Of a stretch of DNA of 64,000 nucleotides, positions 29,421 to 40,705 are shown piece after piece. Position 1 is the stretch's first letter. Each line of letters starts with the position of its first letter. The notes under the pieces are model-generated. The model did not search any database. It worked only from the letters and a program-made list of their open reading frames with translations, and was not told the origin of the DNA. Made by a program: the position numbers and the translations under genes. Origin of the DNA: Corynebacterium glucuronolyticum DSM 44120 (lineage in GTDB: Bacteria > Actinomycetota > Actinomycetes > Mycobacteriales > Mycobacteriaceae); contig NZ_CP047452.1 of assembly GCF_030440595.1 (NCBI RefSeq), positions 1,550,001-1,614,000 on the forward strand, written 5' to 3'.

Positions 29421-31712
29421 CTATCCCCCAGAAGTGAGCCTATACACGTCATACACGCCTTCCACGTTGCGCAGCTGAGACATGAGGGCACCAAGCTGTT
29501 TGGTATCCGAAACCTGGAAGGAGAACCGGCAGAACGCAACGTTGTCGTCACTGGAGTGAGAAGACGTGGCTAGAAGCGAAACCTTCTGATCACTGACCAC
29601 CTTCATCAAGTCAAACAAAAGGTTGTCGCGGTCGAGAGCTTCCACCTGCAGAGTCGCGGAGAAAACTCCCTGTCCTTGGCTTGCCCAGGTGACGTTGATT
29701 AAGCGCTCGGGTTCTTTCCTCAACTGAGCGGCATTCGTGCAGTCCGTCCGGTGAACGGAAACGCCACCGCCACGGGTGATGAACCCAAAGATCGCGTCGC
29801 CAGGAACGGGCATACAGCACCGGGCAAGCTTTGCAGCAATATCTGGGTCGCCCTCAACGAGGATCCCGGCATCATTGCCTTTCTTATCCGTCGGGTGGAT
29901 GCGAGGGCCAGCAGCGATGAGCTCTTCCGCAAGGGCTTCACCGCTCTTTGATTGATCGATCGGCTCTTCTTCATCGCCGAAAAGTGCGATGAGTCGCTTT
30001 GCCACGTGAGCGACGGATTCTGTCCCCGTCCCGATTGCAGCAAACATCGGTGCAACGTCGTTGTAGTGCAGGTCCTCAGCAACCGTCTTGACGGTCTTTT
30101 CCGTGAAGACCTTGGAAAGTGGGAATCCCGATCGCTGCATTGCAGCCGTGAGTTCTTCTTTGCCAGTTTCCTGGGCTTCCTGGCGGCGTTCGCGGGCAAA
30201 CCACTGGCGGATCTTCGTCTTCGCACGTGGCGAAGCGACGAATGATTCCCAGTCCTTGGAGGGACCCGCGTCGGGATCCTTAGAGGTGAACACCTCTACC
30301 CTGTCGCCATTGTTGAGCTTTGTCTCCAGAGCTACCAGCCGGCCATTTACTTTGGCACCGATAGTGCGGTGTCCGACTTCCGTGTGCACCTGGTAAGCGA
30401 AATCAATCGGGGTCGAGCCTGCAGGTAGATTCACAACGTCAGATTTCGGTGTGAAGACGAAAATCTGCTTAGCTGTTAGGTCATGGCGAAGGGTATCGAG
30501 GAATTCGTTCGGATCGCTCGCCTCTTTTTGCCAGTCCAACAGTTGACGCATCCAGGCCATCTGGTCAACCTCAGCCTGGCCACCCGTGTGCTTTCCTTTA
30601 GTCTCCTTGTAACGCCAGTGCGCGGCGATGCCGTACTCCGCCTGATAGTGCATTTCATGCGTACGCACTTGCACTTCGAGAGGTTTACCGTTGGGGCCGA
30701 GTAGCGTCGTGTGGAGCGACTCGTACACGCCATAGCGGGGATTAGAGATATAGTCCTTAAAGCGTCCTGGTAGCGCGGGGTACAGCGAATGCATGACGCC
30801 AATGGCTTCGTAGCAGAGCGCCTTCGTATCCACGAGGATCCGGATTCCCACGAGGTCAAACAACTCGTTAAAGTCATGGCCACGATCGGTCATCTTCTTG
30901 TAAATAGACCAGTAGTGCTTCGGCCTACCGACAACCTCAGCGATAATGTGGTTGGCTTTCAGTTCCTTCTTTACGGCGCTGATAATTTCCTTGAGCTGGC
31001 GGTCACGCGCAGGAGCTCTCTCTGCAACAAGGCGAACGATCTCGTCGTACTTCTTGGGGTACAAGATGGCAAAAGATAGATCCTCAAGCTCCCATTTGAC
31101 GCTCGCCAGCCCGAGCCTGTGCGCGAGTGGAGCAATGACTTCCAGCGTCTGGCGCGCCTTCTTGGCCTGTTTCTCTGGAGGCAGGAAGCGCATCGTACGC
31201 ATGTTATGAAGTCGGTCCGAAACCTTAATCACAAGCACGCGCGGGTCATCAGCCATGGCGACGACCATCTTGCGGATTGTCTCAGCCTCCGCAGCCGCAC
31301 CGAGGGCGACCTTATCGATCTTCGTGACACCGTCGACAAGCTTGGCAACCTCAGCCCCGAAATCTCGAGTGAGGTCCTCGAGGGTGTACTCTGTGTCCTC
31401 CACGGTGTCATGAAGGAGGGAGGCGACAACGGTTGTCGTGTCCATGCCCATCTCTGCAGAGATGGTTGCTACGGCCAGCGGATGCGTAATATACGGATCT
31501 CCGGACTTCCGCTGGACACCCTCGTGAAGGCGCTCGGCGGTATGGTAGGCGCGCTCGATGGTATCGGCATCAGCCTTTGGGTAAAACTTCCGGTGAATAG
31601 ATAGCAGTGGCTCAATAGCCGGGTCGACCCTCGACCACCCTCCCGTGAGACTTTTTGCCAGGCGGGCGGACATACTCCGTCGCGGACGCTGCTTGTTTGA
31701 TTCACCTGCCAT
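29421..31712 (-). CDS. relA: Bifunctional (p)ppGpp synthetase/hydrolase
   Basis: Long RSH enzyme of 763 residues controlling the stringent response. The HD hydrolase domain is intact ([22 protein letters not shown]). The synthetase domain includes VGIRILVDT and YQSLHT-like [16 protein letters not shown] ([26 protein letters not shown]) and C-terminal ACT domains follow. It begins 10 bases after the apt stop without a clear Shine-Dalgarno, suggesting translational coupling; MSARLAKSL 13 codons in is an alternative start. The coding sequence holds one 11-mer of the dispersed word (31331-31341). Confidence 0.97.
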   Translation of the reverse strand: MAGESNKQRPRRSMSARLAKSLTGGWSRVDPAIEPLLSIHRKFYPKADADTIERAYHTAERLHEGVQRKSGDPYITHPLAVATISAEMGMDTTTVVASLLHDTVEDTEYTLEDLTRDFGAEVAKLVDGVTKIDKVALGAAAEAETIRKMVVAMADDPRVLVIKVSDRLHNMRTMRFLPPEKQAKKARQTLEVIAPLAHRLGLASVKWELEDLSFAILYPKKYDEIVRLVAERAPARDRQLKEIISAVKKELKANHIIAEVVGRPKHYWSIYKKMTDRGHDFNELFDLVGIRILVDTKALCYEAIGVMHSLYPALPGRFKDYISNPRYGVYESLHTTLLGPNGKPLEVQVRTHEMHYQAEYGIAAHWRYKETKGKHTGGQAEVDQMAWMRQLLDWQKEASDPNEFLDTLRHDLTAKQIFVFTPKSDVVNLPAGSTPIDFAYQVHTEVGHRTIGAKVNGRLVALETKLNNGDRVEVFTSKDPDAGPSKDWESFVASPRAKTKIRQWFARERRQEAQETGKEELTAAMQRSGFPLSKVFTEKTVKTVAEDLHYNDVAPMFAAIGTGTESVAHVAKRLIALFGDEEEPIDQSKSGEALAEELIAAGPRIHPTDKKGNDAGILVEGDPDIAAKLARCCMPVPGDAIFGFITRGGGVSVHRTDCTNAAQLRKEPERLINVTWASQGQGVFSATLQVEALDRDNLLFDLMKVVSDQKVSLLATSSHSSDDNVAFCRFSFQVSDTKQLGALMSQLRNVEGVYDVYRLTSGG
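31331..31341 (+). repeat. 11-bp CGTCGACAAGC inside relA
   Basis: Eleven of twelve bases of the dispersed word, in coding sequence (codons for KLVDG); may be coincidental. Confidence 0.35.
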
Positions 31713-31722
31713 TTATTAAAAT

Positions 31723-32265
31723 TTACTCGCCGTCTACGGAAAGTACCAGAAGTGGAGCATTTCCGAGCTTTTCGCGGCCACCGAGACCGTCCACTTCAAG
31801 AATGACTACGTAACCGACAACTTCCCCACCAGCCTGCTGAACAAGCTCGGTGGCGGCCATGAGAGTCCCACCGGTTGCCAGAACATCGTCGATAAGCACA
31901 ATCTTCTTACCCTGGATGTCAATGCCCTCCGCCGGGATTTCCAGCGCTGCCGTTCCGTATTCCAGAGTGTATTCCTCAGTGATGACCGGTGGCGGAAGCT
32001 TGCCTTTCTTCCGCACGGCGAGACACCCCTGTCCGAGCTTGTAGGCAACGGCAGAGCCAACAAGGAAGCCTCGCGCATCCAGTCCCGCAACAACCTCCCC
32101 GCCGAGCTTCTGAGAAAACGATGCGAGCTCATCGATGACGAGCGTAAATGCCTTAGCGTTGGCAAAGACAGGTGTCAGATCCTCGAAAACGACTCCTTCT
32201 TCAGGAAAACCCGGTACATGCCGTGTTAGCTCGTCGAGAGCCTCGCGCGCGGTGTTGAATGTCAT
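31723..32265 (-). CDS. apt: Adenine phosphoribosyltransferase
   Basis: Salvages adenine to AMP with PRPP. At 180 residues it has the normal length. The PRPP-binding motif [12 protein letters not shown] is present, as are the [13 protein letters not shown] loop and the flexible-loop YTLEYG segment. It sits between the DciA-type lipoprotein gene (7 bp upstream) and relA (10 bp downstream); linkage of purine salvage and ppGpp metabolism is conserved in actinobacteria. Confidence 0.96.
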   Translation of the reverse strand: MTFNTAREALDELTRHVPGFPEEGVVFEDLTPVFANAKAFTLVIDELASFSQKLGGEVVAGLDARGFLVGSAVAYKLGQGCLAVRKKGKLPPPVITEEYTLEYGTAALEIPAEGIDIQGKKIVLIDDVLATGGTLMAATELVQQAGGEVVGYVVILEVDGLGGREKLGNAPLLVLSVDGE

Positions 32266-32272
32266 GAGTTAT

Positions 32273-33955
32273 TTAGCTCCTTTTGGCCCAGCGGTCCATG
32301 TTCCAGCCGATCCCGGAACGGGTCGTTCCGATCACTACATTGTCTACTGTCGTATCCATAATAAATACTCGGGGTTGAGAGGACAGTGGAATGGTCGGCA
32401 CTTCCTGCCACAGCATCTCTTCTGCCTTCCTCACTTCCTCCTGATCCTCCGTCGATGCCGCAACGTGACCGTATTCAAACGCCGGCTCCACTGCTATAAG
32501 CAAGGCATCCGCCATCGGCGGAACGACAGCGCCAGATGCTGTAGCGTAATTTCCCGCCGCGTACGTGGTCAGCGGTGGCTCGACGGGTTGCTCCGGGACA
32601 ATCCCTGCATCGGTGGGGTACGCCGCTGCAGCATCACCGACAGTTGGGGGCTCAATAGTCGCGGCTTGTGGGTCGAAATCCGCTGATACATCGACGACGG
32701 TAATTCCTGCCGGCTCACAGGATTGACGAATCGCCTCCACCATCGTGGCATATCGCTCATTCGGACCCACGTATGCAACGCGAATTGTTTTACCGCGAAG
32801 CCGCTCTGCCAGCGGGAGGTCAACGGCCATATGTGCCGCACCTATATCTTGAGTAGCGATCGCTGTAGGGGTTTCGGCAGAGGACAACCGGGTTCCAAGA
32901 GGGGTCACGGGGACCCCAGATACGCTGGTTGACTGCTGTGCAACTGCCTCCTGGTTAATACAGGCCGCGAACGCCTGCCGATCCTCAGGCGCAGTAAAAA
33001 TTCCGGTCTTCGAGAGCACAAGTTGGTCTATCAGTTTCCCGCTCGTTGGCTCAACGGCGTACCCGCTTTTCTTATCCGTCCATGACGCATCAGCCACACG
33101 CGGAACGTCAGCGATACCGATGACTCCCCCCGACTCGTGGAACTCACCCGTGGATCCGCCATGTGGACGAATCACAAGTGGGGAGATCGCGGGGGCATCA
33201 CCGTTGTAGTGTTCGTTCGCGACCAGCACGAGCCCGCCGCCCTCAGTCACGCGCTCGATACGATACGGGCCGAAGCTAACTTGTACGGCTGGGTCAAAGT
33301 TATCAACGCGGAAGTCCTGTGCCCATGCATCACCGATCTCCTGCATCTGTGCGACGTCGCCACTTTGCACACGTGCAAGGAAATCCGCCTCCGTGAGACC
33401 AAATTTCGTGGCAAGAACGTGGGCTGGCATAACGGTGCCTGAGCGGAACAGGTTCCTCCAACGCTGCCCTTGTCCCTCATGGAACACGACCGTGAATTCT
33501 TTCGCTCCAGGTTGGCACTTAACTCCCTCGATCTGCTCCATAAGTGGCAGGTGGGAGTCAAAAACTTCCGGGAATTTTCCGGCCTGCACTGCGAGGGCGA
33601 AGTCATCGCATGTCAGAGGTACCCCATCGGAAAAGGTGGCTGTATCCGAAATGGTGTACACGACCTGGCGCTTGGCCCCGGGAAGCAGCTGTGCTGTCGC
33701 TACATCCCGGTTCGGAATCATTTGACCGGCTGGGCCGTGCACGAAAACACCGGGGAAAAGGCGCGGACTGACAAGTGCGGAATCGGTGAGGAAACCGATA
33801 TAGCTTGCTGAGTTCGTTGTCACGACGTCCCCGGGGACAAAGTAGGAAAAGATTTTCTCATCATTTCCATCTTTCCCACCGGATGAGCAGGATGCGAGAA
33901 GCCCTACCGAGCACACCGCTGCTACGAGTGCTCGGATAGCTCTGCGTACTGTCAC
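32273..33955 (-). CDS. ABC-transporter substrate-binding lipoprotein (SBP family 5, DciAE-like)
   Basis: 560-residue lipoprotein with a lipobox at LLASC after a basic, hydrophobic signal. The body looks like the peptide/nickel-binding family 5 fold (FSYFVPGDVVTTN, YTISDTATFSDGVPLTCDDFA, VSFGPYRIE). The GTG at 33955 is chosen because AAGGAG lies six bases upstream. No permease or ATPase genes are nearby; the same orphan binding protein sits between secF and apt in corynebacteria and mycobacteria. The ligand is unknown. Confidence 0.88.
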   Translation of the reverse strand: MTVRRAIRALVAAVCSVGLLASCSSGGKDGNDEKIFSYFVPGDVVTTNSASYIGFLTDSALVSPRLFPGVFVHGPAGQMIPNRDVATAQLLPGAKRQVVYTISDTATFSDGVPLTCDDFALAVQAGKFPEVFDSHLPLMEQIEGVKCQPGAKEFTVVFHEGQGQRWRNLFRSGTVMPAHVLATKFGLTEADFLARVQSGDVAQMQEIGDAWAQDFRVDNFDPAVQVSFGPYRIERVTEGGGLVLVANEHYNGDAPAISPLVIRPHGGSTGEFHESGGVIGIADVPRVADASWTDKKSGYAVEPTSGKLIDQLVLSKTGIFTAPEDRQAFAACINQEAVAQQSTSVSGVPVTPLGTRLSSAETPTAIATQDIGAAHMAVDLPLAERLRGKTIRVAYVGPNERYATMVEAIRQSCEPAGITVVDVSADFDPQAATIEPPTVGDAAAAYPTDAGIVPEQPVEPPLTTYAAGNYATASGAVVPPMADALLIAVEPAFEYGHVAASTEDQEEVRKAEEMLWQEVPTIPLSSQPRVFIMDTTVDNVVIGTTRSGIGWNMDRWAKRS

Positions 33956-34519
33956 GTAAATCTCCTTCACTCACCTCGTGCGACGAGCTGCGTCGCACCC
34001 TAAGACCCAAACCCACCCCGCTTTACAAGCACCGCCTGAACGTAGGCGAGGCGTACCTGACTATTCTATGCCGTTGACTTGATTAACGCTAGATAACATC
34101 TGTCCCATCATTTCAGGCTGTTGGCTAATGCTCCGCTCACCTCTCTCCCGACCATCGCTGCTGTCGCTGGAGGAAACGAAGGAAAATCACGCAGAATGAT
34201 CTCGCACAGTCGCGAAACCTTTTTCTCACCTAGGCACGCATTGCAGCTCTGCTGCCCTTCCAATGCCAACCACAAGACTCACGCGACAGCGATTGACGCG
34301 CGTCTCATAAGCACAGGCGTTCTATGGGCGCTCACGATGCGCAACAGGCGGCACCGTGATCAGCGATGACAAGACCCCGCGAGGGAGTTCGTAAAACCGG
34401 ACTCCCGCGCGGGGTCTAAATCGAATTATGACTTTTGAGTGGTCTGCCTCCGACCAAGTTGTTGCGCCAGCACGAGGGTTTTCGGTGATCTGCCTCGCCG
34501 TGCGATCGAAGGAGCGCTA
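33956..34519. other. Intergenic region secF to lipoprotein gene
   Basis: About 560 bp. It carries the secF hairpin at 34372-34417 and the presumed promoter of the lipoprotein-apt-relA operon. No gene recognised. Confidence 0.4.
34372..34417 (-). terminator. Terminator downstream of secF
   Basis: Long inverted repeat: AGACCCCGCG at one end pairs with CGCGGGGTCT at the other, with GGGAGT/ACTCCC inside. The U-run is short. Confidence 0.7.
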
Positions 34520-35758
34520 CTAGTAACGACGCGTTGGTCGCCAGCTAGCGCCCAACGAAGTCTCACCATCTGGGGTGTTAAACCGCTCGGCATCCTCAGA
34601 GTTGACTCCTGTGGGACGAAGGCCATTCGCTCCCACAACCTCGTCATGCTCATCTACAGCGGCCGTACCATCTTCATTCACCAGTCCAGCCTCAACGGCC
34701 TCTTGGTAGGTTGCCCCATCAACGTCAGTCCCGCGAACGGCTGCAACCTGCAGGTTGTGCTTCTTGAACTTCTTCTGGCGATTCTTCATACTGACCAAAA
34801 GGGGTGTTGCGAGGAACACGGACGAGAAGGTGCCCTCAATAACGCCAATTAGCTGAACCACGGCCAGATCCTTCAAAGTACCAACACCCATGAGCCACAC
34901 CGCCACAATCATCAGAGCGATGATCGGTAGGGCGGAGATAACCGTCGTGGAGATTGAACGCATGACGGTCTGGTTCACAGCCAGGTTAGCCAACTCAGCA
35001 TACGTCTTCCGCGTGGTGTGCTCGAATCCCTCGGTGTTCTCCTGCACCTTGTCAAACACGACCACAGTGTCGTAGAGGGAGAAGGCCAAGACCGTGAGGA
35101 GACCGATGACCACGGCAGGCGTGACCTCCATGCCAACCAGCGCATAGCAGCCGGCGATGAAGACACCGTCGACGCCCAGCGCCGCAATTGCGGCAACGGA
35201 CATGTCACGCTCAAAGCGGATGGCAATGTATATGAAGATCAACAGCAGGAATGCGCCGAAGGCAACAATCATTCGGTTGGTGATCGTGGAACCCCACGAC
35301 TCTGACACCGTAGAATCGCCGACGGCATCGGGAGTGACTTCGCCCGACGCGTCCTTGGGCTGGAACTCGGTGTACAGAGCCTCCCGAGCAGACATGATTT
35401 GCTCGTCGGAAAGCCGCTCGGACGCGATCTCAAGGATGCGTGAATCCTGTGCACCCACGATCTGCACGCCTTCTGGGGTGACACCCGTGGCTTCCTCAAA
35501 TGTGCGGGACACCGCTGCAGTATCCAGGTTTGCAGCAGGCATCGTCATCTTTGTGCCACCCTGGAAATCAATCCCCAGGGTGAAGCCCCGGAAGATGATG
35601 CCAAGGGCACAGACCGCAAGCACGACCAGGGTAATGATGTACCACAGCTTGCGACGCCCGACGAAGTCGATGCCACCCTCGCCGGTGTACAGCCGCGTTA
35701 AGAAGGAGTGGTTGGTTTCTGGGGTTACGTCGTTGTCGACCCGTACCTGAGTAGTCAT
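34520..35758 (-). CDS. secF: Protein translocase subunit SecF
   Basis: Inner-membrane accessory subunit that with SecD pulls preproteins through SecYEG using the proton gradient. The 412-residue product has TM1 after the IDFVGRRKLWY box, the periplasmic FTLGIDFQGGTKM segment, then five more hydrophobic segments including SLYDTVVVFDKVQEN. The C-terminal 60 residues are acidic and variable. It starts two bases after the secD stop, so the pair is translationally coupled. Confidence 0.96.
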   Translation of the reverse strand: MTTQVRVDNDVTPETNHSFLTRLYTGEGGIDFVGRRKLWYIITLVVLAVCALGIIFRGFTLGIDFQGGTKMTMPAANLDTAAVSRTFEEATGVTPEGVQIVGAQDSRILEIASERLSDEQIMSAREALYTEFQPKDASGEVTPDAVGDSTVSESWGSTITNRMIVAFGAFLLLIFIYIAIRFERDMSVAAIAALGVDGVFIAGCYALVGMEVTPAVVIGLLTVLAFSLYDTVVVFDKVQENTEGFEHTTRKTYAELANLAVNQTVMRSISTTVISALPIIALMIVAVWLMGVGTLKDLAVVQLIGVIEGTFSSVFLATPLLVSMKNRQKKFKKHNLQVAAVRGTDVDGATYQEAVEAGLVNEDGTAAVDEHDEVVGANGLRPTGVNSEDAERFNTPDGETSLGASWRPTRRY

Positions 35759-35760
35759 TG

Positions 35761-37854
35761 TTACTTCTCCTCCTGGTTCACGATATGGGAACCATCTGGG
35801 CTGCCATCATCAAGGAGCGGAGCTCGCAGGTGTTCGGGCACTTTTGGCTCGTTGGCGATGGATTCCTCAAGGGTGATAAGTGATGATGGACGGTCGTCGG
35901 CAATCATATTCGATTCCGGTGCTTCGCTTGTGGCAGTTGATTCTATGTTGCCGTCCTCGTCGGAGACGGATTCGCCATCCGTGGCACCCGCATTCCGCTT
36001 GGCAAGCATCCGCTGGTTGTACCAGCCGGTATCGGCGGCCAGCTGCTCGCCGGCTGCACGGCGCTGTTCAACGAGCTCGTACACCTTGCCTAGGCCGTTG
36101 ACGCTCGCCTTAGCAAAGAACTTCTTCCGGGAGGCGAGGATAACCAGCGGTGCGGTGACGAAGAAGGTCACCGCAAGGTCGAACACCGTCGTCAGTCCGA
36201 GGGTAAAGGCGAAGCCCTTCACGTCGCCAACGGCGAGGATGTAGAGAACCACCGCGGCGATGACGGAGACGAAGTTACCGGAGATAATCGTCTTGCGGGC
36301 GCGATCCCAACCACGCGGAACTGCTGACCTGAATGTTCTGCCGTCACGTATCTCGTCCTTAATGCGCTCGTAGAGAACGACAAAGGAGTCGGCCGTCGTA
36401 CCGATACCGATGATCAAACCTGCAACGCCTGCGAGGTCGAGCGAATATCCGATCCATCGGCCGAGAAGGACGAGGGAGCCGTAGACGAGCGTGCCCGATG
36501 CCACGAGGGTGAACATTGCCAGCAGGCCGTAAAGGCGGTAGTTGACCAAGGAGAAAACGGCGACGGCGAGGAGACCGATCAGGCCTGCAATGAGGCCGGC
36601 GCGAAGCGAAGCTGCACCGAGTGTCGGCGGGATCACTGTCGTCGTGCCGCCACGCTCACCATTCTCACCGACGAAGCTCAGCGGAAGGGCACCGTACTGG
36701 AGGTTGTTAGCCAGCGTCTTGGCCTCTTCCTCATTCTTCATACCGGTAATCATGGTGGAGGATCCAACCGGCGTGGCCGATTGCACCTGCGGTGCCGAAA
36801 TAATCTGCGAGTCCAAGGTGACAGCGACCTGCTTGTTCAGGTACTCCTGCGTCAGCTTGGCCCACGTCTCAGAACCGGTCTCCCCATTGTCAGACTTGAA
36901 GGTGAAAACGACCTCGTTCTGTGCGGTCTGCGGGTTGATGCCACCGTTAATCGGGCGGTTGGTATCAATCTCGTTACCAGTCAGGCGACGTCCGTCTTCA
37001 GGCTCACCCACCAACAGCGGAGAGGGGCCGAGAAGCAGTGGCTGCCCCATCTCCGGGTAGCAAGCGACGAGTGGCTTGGACAGGTCGTCGCCACCAGCGA
37101 TCGGGTCGTGGGTGTTTTCCTCGGAGCATTCCATGAGGGCTGCTGCGGCCATCTGGGTAGCACCTTCAGTGGACTGACGATCCTTCAACATCATGTCGAA
37201 GACCTCATCGCGCCGCTTCTGCTCCTCGATGGAGTTCTTCGGTTCTGGCAACGGCTCGGCAGTTACGGTCGGCGCCTCGCCGGTTGCGGGAGCAGCCTCT
37301 TCCCCACCATTTTGAGCAGCCTGCTGGTTAAGCAGGTCGTGGTACTGCTTGAGTACTTCGTTGGCCTTTTCCGGCGTAACAAGCCCGTAGGAAACCCAAC
37401 GGTTAGCCATATCCGTCAGGGTGGGCATGATCTGATCCACCTGCGGAGCAGCTGGCTGCGATACTGTGCGGAAAACCAGCTGCGAGGTCTGGCCAAGGTT
37501 ACGGGCCTGTGCTGTGTCCTCGCCAGGCACAGTGATGACGAGCGTGTTGCCGTCGGTTACCACCTCGGCACCAGACACGCCCATGCCATTCACGCGGTTC
37601 TCAAGAATCGTGCGAGCCTGGTCCAGCTGCTGGGGGGTAGGTTCGCCCCCCTGCGGCACCAGCGTAACGCGTGTACCACCTTGCAGGTCAATGCCTAGCT
37701 TCGGCGTGTTTGCGCCGGGTGTAAAAAATAGGAGCGAGTACACCAGAATGAGAATGATTCCGAAGATACCCAGGGCACCCCACGGGTAGCGACCTACGAA
37801 ATCCGTGGTGCGCCGAGCCTTAGGTTCGGCCTTGCGTTCAGATTGTGACGCCAA
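35761..37854 (-). CDS. secD: Protein translocase subunit SecD
   Basis: 697-residue partner of SecF with six predicted membrane segments. The P1 region has LGIDLQGGTRVTLVPQGG; the C-terminal membrane part has AGLIIGIGTTADSFVVLYERIKDE. A Gln/Glu/Ala-rich insertion lies around residues 170-230 and a polar tail closes the protein. The start is read as TTG (37854) because GGAGG sits seven bases upstream; an ATG 24 bases earlier has no ribosome-binding site and overlaps that GGAGG. Confidence 0.95.
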   Translation of the reverse strand: MASQSERKAEPKARRTTDFVGRYPWGALGIFGIILILVYSLLFFTPGANTPKLGIDLQGGTRVTLVPQGGEPTPQQLDQARTILENRVNGMGVSGAEVVTDGNTLVITVPGEDTAQARNLGQTSQLVFRTVSQPAAPQVDQIMPTLTDMANRWVSYGLVTPEKANEVLKQYHDLLNQQAAQNGGEEAAPATGEAPTVTAEPLPEPKNSIEEQKRRDEVFDMMLKDRQSTEGATQMAAAALMECSEENTHDPIAGGDDLSKPLVACYPEMGQPLLLGPSPLLVGEPEDGRRLTGNEIDTNRPINGGINPQTAQNEVVFTFKSDNGETGSETWAKLTQEYLNKQVAVTLDSQIISAPQVQSATPVGSSTMITGMKNEEEAKTLANNLQYGALPLSFVGENGERGGTTTVIPPTLGAASLRAGLIAGLIGLLAVAVFSLVNYRLYGLLAMFTLVASGTLVYGSLVLLGRWIGYSLDLAGVAGLIIGIGTTADSFVVLYERIKDEIRDGRTFRSAVPRGWDRARKTIISGNFVSVIAAVVLYILAVGDVKGFAFTLGLTTVFDLAVTFFVTAPLVILASRKKFFAKASVNGLGKVYELVEQRRAAGEQLAADTGWYNQRMLAKRNAGATDGESVSDEDGNIESTATSEAPESNMIADDRPSSLITLEESIANEPKVPEHLRAPLLDDGSPDGSHIVNQEEK

Positions 37855-38467
37855 TGTAAATCCTCCACGACAAGCCATGAGCAGCGCGCCCGGTGTGGCG
37901 TGCACCTGTGGCAACCGAACTGGTTGCCGGTATCATGGCCAGTCAACTTATCATCTCTGACGCTTGTGAGCGCCACGTTTAGCAAGTAGTACTGTTTTAC
38001 CCTTCATAGAGAAGGGTGCACAACGGGTCTATGTTACGACATGCGCTGCTAAAGCGCACGCACCACCCCTGTCTTCCTGGCTTTTCGACGCCCGGTAGTA
38101 GCCCTTTCCAGTCATCACACGGAGAGACGTCATCTGCACCGCTTGTGCTGGCTCTCTCGCTGCAACGCTCACTGTCACGCCGGGGGTAGCACACCGGCCT
38201 CGCTGCCGGAGAGACGGTTGCACGCTCGCTGAGAAGCAATTTTCCTCCACCGCACATACCTCCACCATAAATCTCCACCATAAATAAAGGACCCGTCCTA
38301 CTCGCGCAAGTAGAACGGGCCGGATGAGCGGACCCACGTACCGGACCCTACAGGCGGGGTCGTCCTAGCGGGCTCCTAATAGCGGACTCCTAAAAGCGGA
38401 CGCGGATTTCTATGAGCCGACTAGACCTGCTCGTGCAAGACGGGATGGTGGGGTTACCATTCGGAGG
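37855..38467. other. Intergenic region yajC-secD
   Basis: About 610 bp. It contains the yajC terminator and a degenerate repeat of GCGGRCTCCTAA type near 38366-38402. secD therefore probably has its own promoter. No gene recognised. Confidence 0.4.
38286..38320 (-). terminator. Terminator downstream of yajC
   Basis: CCCGT(C)CTA / TAG(A)ACGGG imperfect stem with about 10-base loop; minus strand continues into TTTATTTA. Confidence 0.75.
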
Positions 38468-38872
38468 TTAGCGCGCGTCGCCATCGTCGGGTCGACCTGC
38501 ATCGGACCCAAAACTCTGTGGGCGCTCGTATCCATCGGTGTGCTCCGTTGCACCACCAGCGGCCTCCGTCTCGGTCTTGGGAGACTCGATGAAGGCATTA
38601 TTTGCGGCTTCGGTAGAGTCCTCAATCTTCTTCACAATGGCGATCTTCTCCCAGCGGGTAATGACACCAGGGGCGATTTCGAGGTCCACCTCATCCTCGT
38701 CCACCAGATGAACGAGAGCATGGAGGCCAGCGGTGGTCACGACGTGATCGCCGGGAAGCAGTTGCCCCTGCATGCTCCGGAGCTGTTCCATCTGCTTCTT
38801 TTGCTTACGCTGCATCAAGAACATGGGGGCAGCAAAGATGACAAGAATGACGAGAAGAATAATGAGATCCAT
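38468..38872 (-). CDS. yajC: Preprotein translocase subunit YajC
   Basis: 134 residues: an N-terminal transmembrane helix (MDLIILLVILVIFAAPMFLM), a basic QRKQKKQ stop-transfer, and the conserved LLPGDHVVTTAGLHALV domain. The C-terminal 40 residues are acidic and low complexity. YajC associates with SecDF. It lies upstream of secD as in relatives but is separated by a terminator and 600 bp. Confidence 0.94.
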   Translation of the reverse strand: MDLIILLVILVIFAAPMFLMQRKQKKQMEQLRSMQGQLLPGDHVVTTAGLHALVHLVDEDEVDLEIAPGVITRWEKIAIVKKIEDSTEAANNAFIESPKTETEAAGGATEHTDGYERPQSFGSDAGRPDDGDAR

Positions 38873-39451
38873 GAACTGAATTGTTCCAGAAAACGGCCGG
38901 CAAGAGAAACGTAGGGCACCCGCGGACCAGAGTTTCTACGAGGAGATATCGCCAGATTCACCACTATCATCCCTGTTACGTACTGGACCAACGTGGCACT
39001 GACTGCTCCAACTAGTTTTCTCTCGCGGGACTTCTAGGCGAATAACAGCAGCTCACAAAGAACAACAGCCTACGAAGAGCAGCAGCGCACAAAAAGCAGC
39101 AGCTTCACGTAAGAACTTGGACACATCTCCCCCGGTGTTACGGAATCTCATCTTCCTTCCGTTTACCAATGCGATCTGGGGCTTAGCTAACGAAAGCGGC
39201 AGTAGAGAATTAAAACTCAAGCAAGAAATGCCCTTCGACGCAGAAATAGACTCCCCAACGTCAGCCTCCGTATTCAGGCTCTGCCGTGTGAGGCCTGCAC
39301 CGTCACTTTGGCAGAACCGGCGAGTTTAGAGACAGGACCGGCGATCAGCCACAGTACGTTACATGAGAGCTGAAAATGGAACCTAGGAACTGTAGCCTGA
39401 GACAGGAAACACGAGCCAAAGGGAGCGAAAAGAGACCTCGATCCAGACGTG
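38873..39451. other. Intergenic region ruvB-yajC
   Basis: About 580 bp without a gene. A degenerate CAGCAGC(G/T)CACAAAR repeat spans about 39044-39108. Confidence 0.4.
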
Positions 39452-40549
39452 TCAGAAAAGTCCGAGAGCACCATCCGGTGGAGTCAGGCCCAAGTGCTGC
39501 CAGGCTGCGGCCGTTGCCACACGTCCACGCCCAGTACGAGAAATAAGCCCAGCGCGGACGAGGTACGGCTCGCACACCTCCTCAACTGTCGACGGTTCTT
39601 CTCCGACCGCGATGGCCAAAGTGGAAACGCCAACCGGGCCACCGCCATGCCCCTTGATAAGCGCGTTGAGCACAGCCCTATCCAACCGATCCAACCCTTT
39701 TTCATCCACGTCAAACACGACAAGCGCTGTCTTTGCGGCATCCACGTCGATGTGGCCATCTGAATGGACTTCAGCGTAATCACGTACACGACGCAGGAGA
39801 CGGTTAGCGATACGTGGCGTTCCCCGCGAACGGCCGGCAATCTCAGCAGCGGCCTCTTTATCGATATTGACTCCGAGGATCTTCGCTGCGCGAAGGACCA
39901 CTGCGGTCAGGTCCTTGGGCGAATAGAACTCCATGTGCGCTGTAAAACCGAACCTATCCCGCAACGGGCCCGTGAGCATCCCTGACCGCGTAGTCGCACC
40001 GACGAGTGTGAAGGGTGCCAATTCCAGCGGAATAGAAGTAGCACCGGGGCCCTTACCGACGATCACATCGATGCGGAAATCCTCCATCGCCATGTACAGC
40101 ATCTCTTCTGCAGGGCGCGCAATGCGGTGAATCTCATCGATGAAAAGCACATCGCCTTCCATGAGGTTGGACAGCATGGCTGCGAGGTCACCAGCGCGTT
40201 CAAGAGCCGGCCCGGACGTCATGCGGAGCGAGGTGCCGAGCTCTTGCGCAATAATCATGGCCATAGTCGTCTTGCCTAGACCAGGCGGACCAGAAAGCAG
40301 GACGTGGTCCGGTGCCGACCCACGCTTCTTGGCACCTTCCAACACCAAGCGGAGCTGCTTACGGACCTTATCTTGGCCAATGAATTCATCGATAGACTTC
40401 GGGCGAAGGCTCACCTCTAAATCGTGATCAGTCTCCTGCTTCTCAGGGCTGACGGCAGCCGACTCTGGGTTTCGTCCGATACCGACGTTATTGCCTGGAG
40501 CGTTGTCATCTCCAGGTAATACGAACTCCGTCTTTTCTACATTGGCCAT
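39452..40549 (-). CDS. ruvB: Holliday junction branch-migration ATPase RuvB
   Basis: AAA+ motor that drives branch migration with RuvA. The 365-residue product shows Walker [10 protein letters not shown], Walker B FIDEIHR, sensor-1 GATTRSG and the arginine-finger region GPLRDRFG. It is followed by a winged-helix C-terminus ([15 protein letters not shown]). AAAGGGGG precedes the ATG. It belongs to the ruvC-ruvA-ruvB gene set. Confidence 0.97.
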   Translation of the reverse strand: MANVEKTEFVLPGDDNAPGNNVGIGRNPESAAVSPEKQETDHDLEVSLRPKSIDEFIGQDKVRKQLRLVLEGAKKRGSAPDHVLLSGPPGLGKTTMAMIIAQELGTSLRMTSGPALERAGDLAAMLSNLMEGDVLFIDEIHRIARPAEEMLYMAMEDFRIDVIVGKGPGATSIPLELAPFTLVGATTRSGMLTGPLRDRFGFTAHMEFYSPKDLTAVVLRAAKILGVNIDKEAAAEIAGRSRGTPRIANRLLRRVRDYAEVHSDGHIDVDAAKTALVVFDVDEKGLDRLDRAVLNALIKGHGGGPVGVSTLAIAVGEEPSTVEEVCEPYLVRAGLISRTGRGRVATAAAWQHLGLTPPDGALGLF

Positions 40550-40705
40550 GGCATGAGCCCCCTTTCTTATTCGACCTTACAGCTATCTTGAATCTTCGTA
40601 TCTTGAATCTCCGGCCTAGCGTGTACCTCCGGTCCACCGACTAGACAAAAATTCGGTAAAAACACGAGTTACACTCGACCGATTCGGTCAGTACCACGCT
40701 TGCTG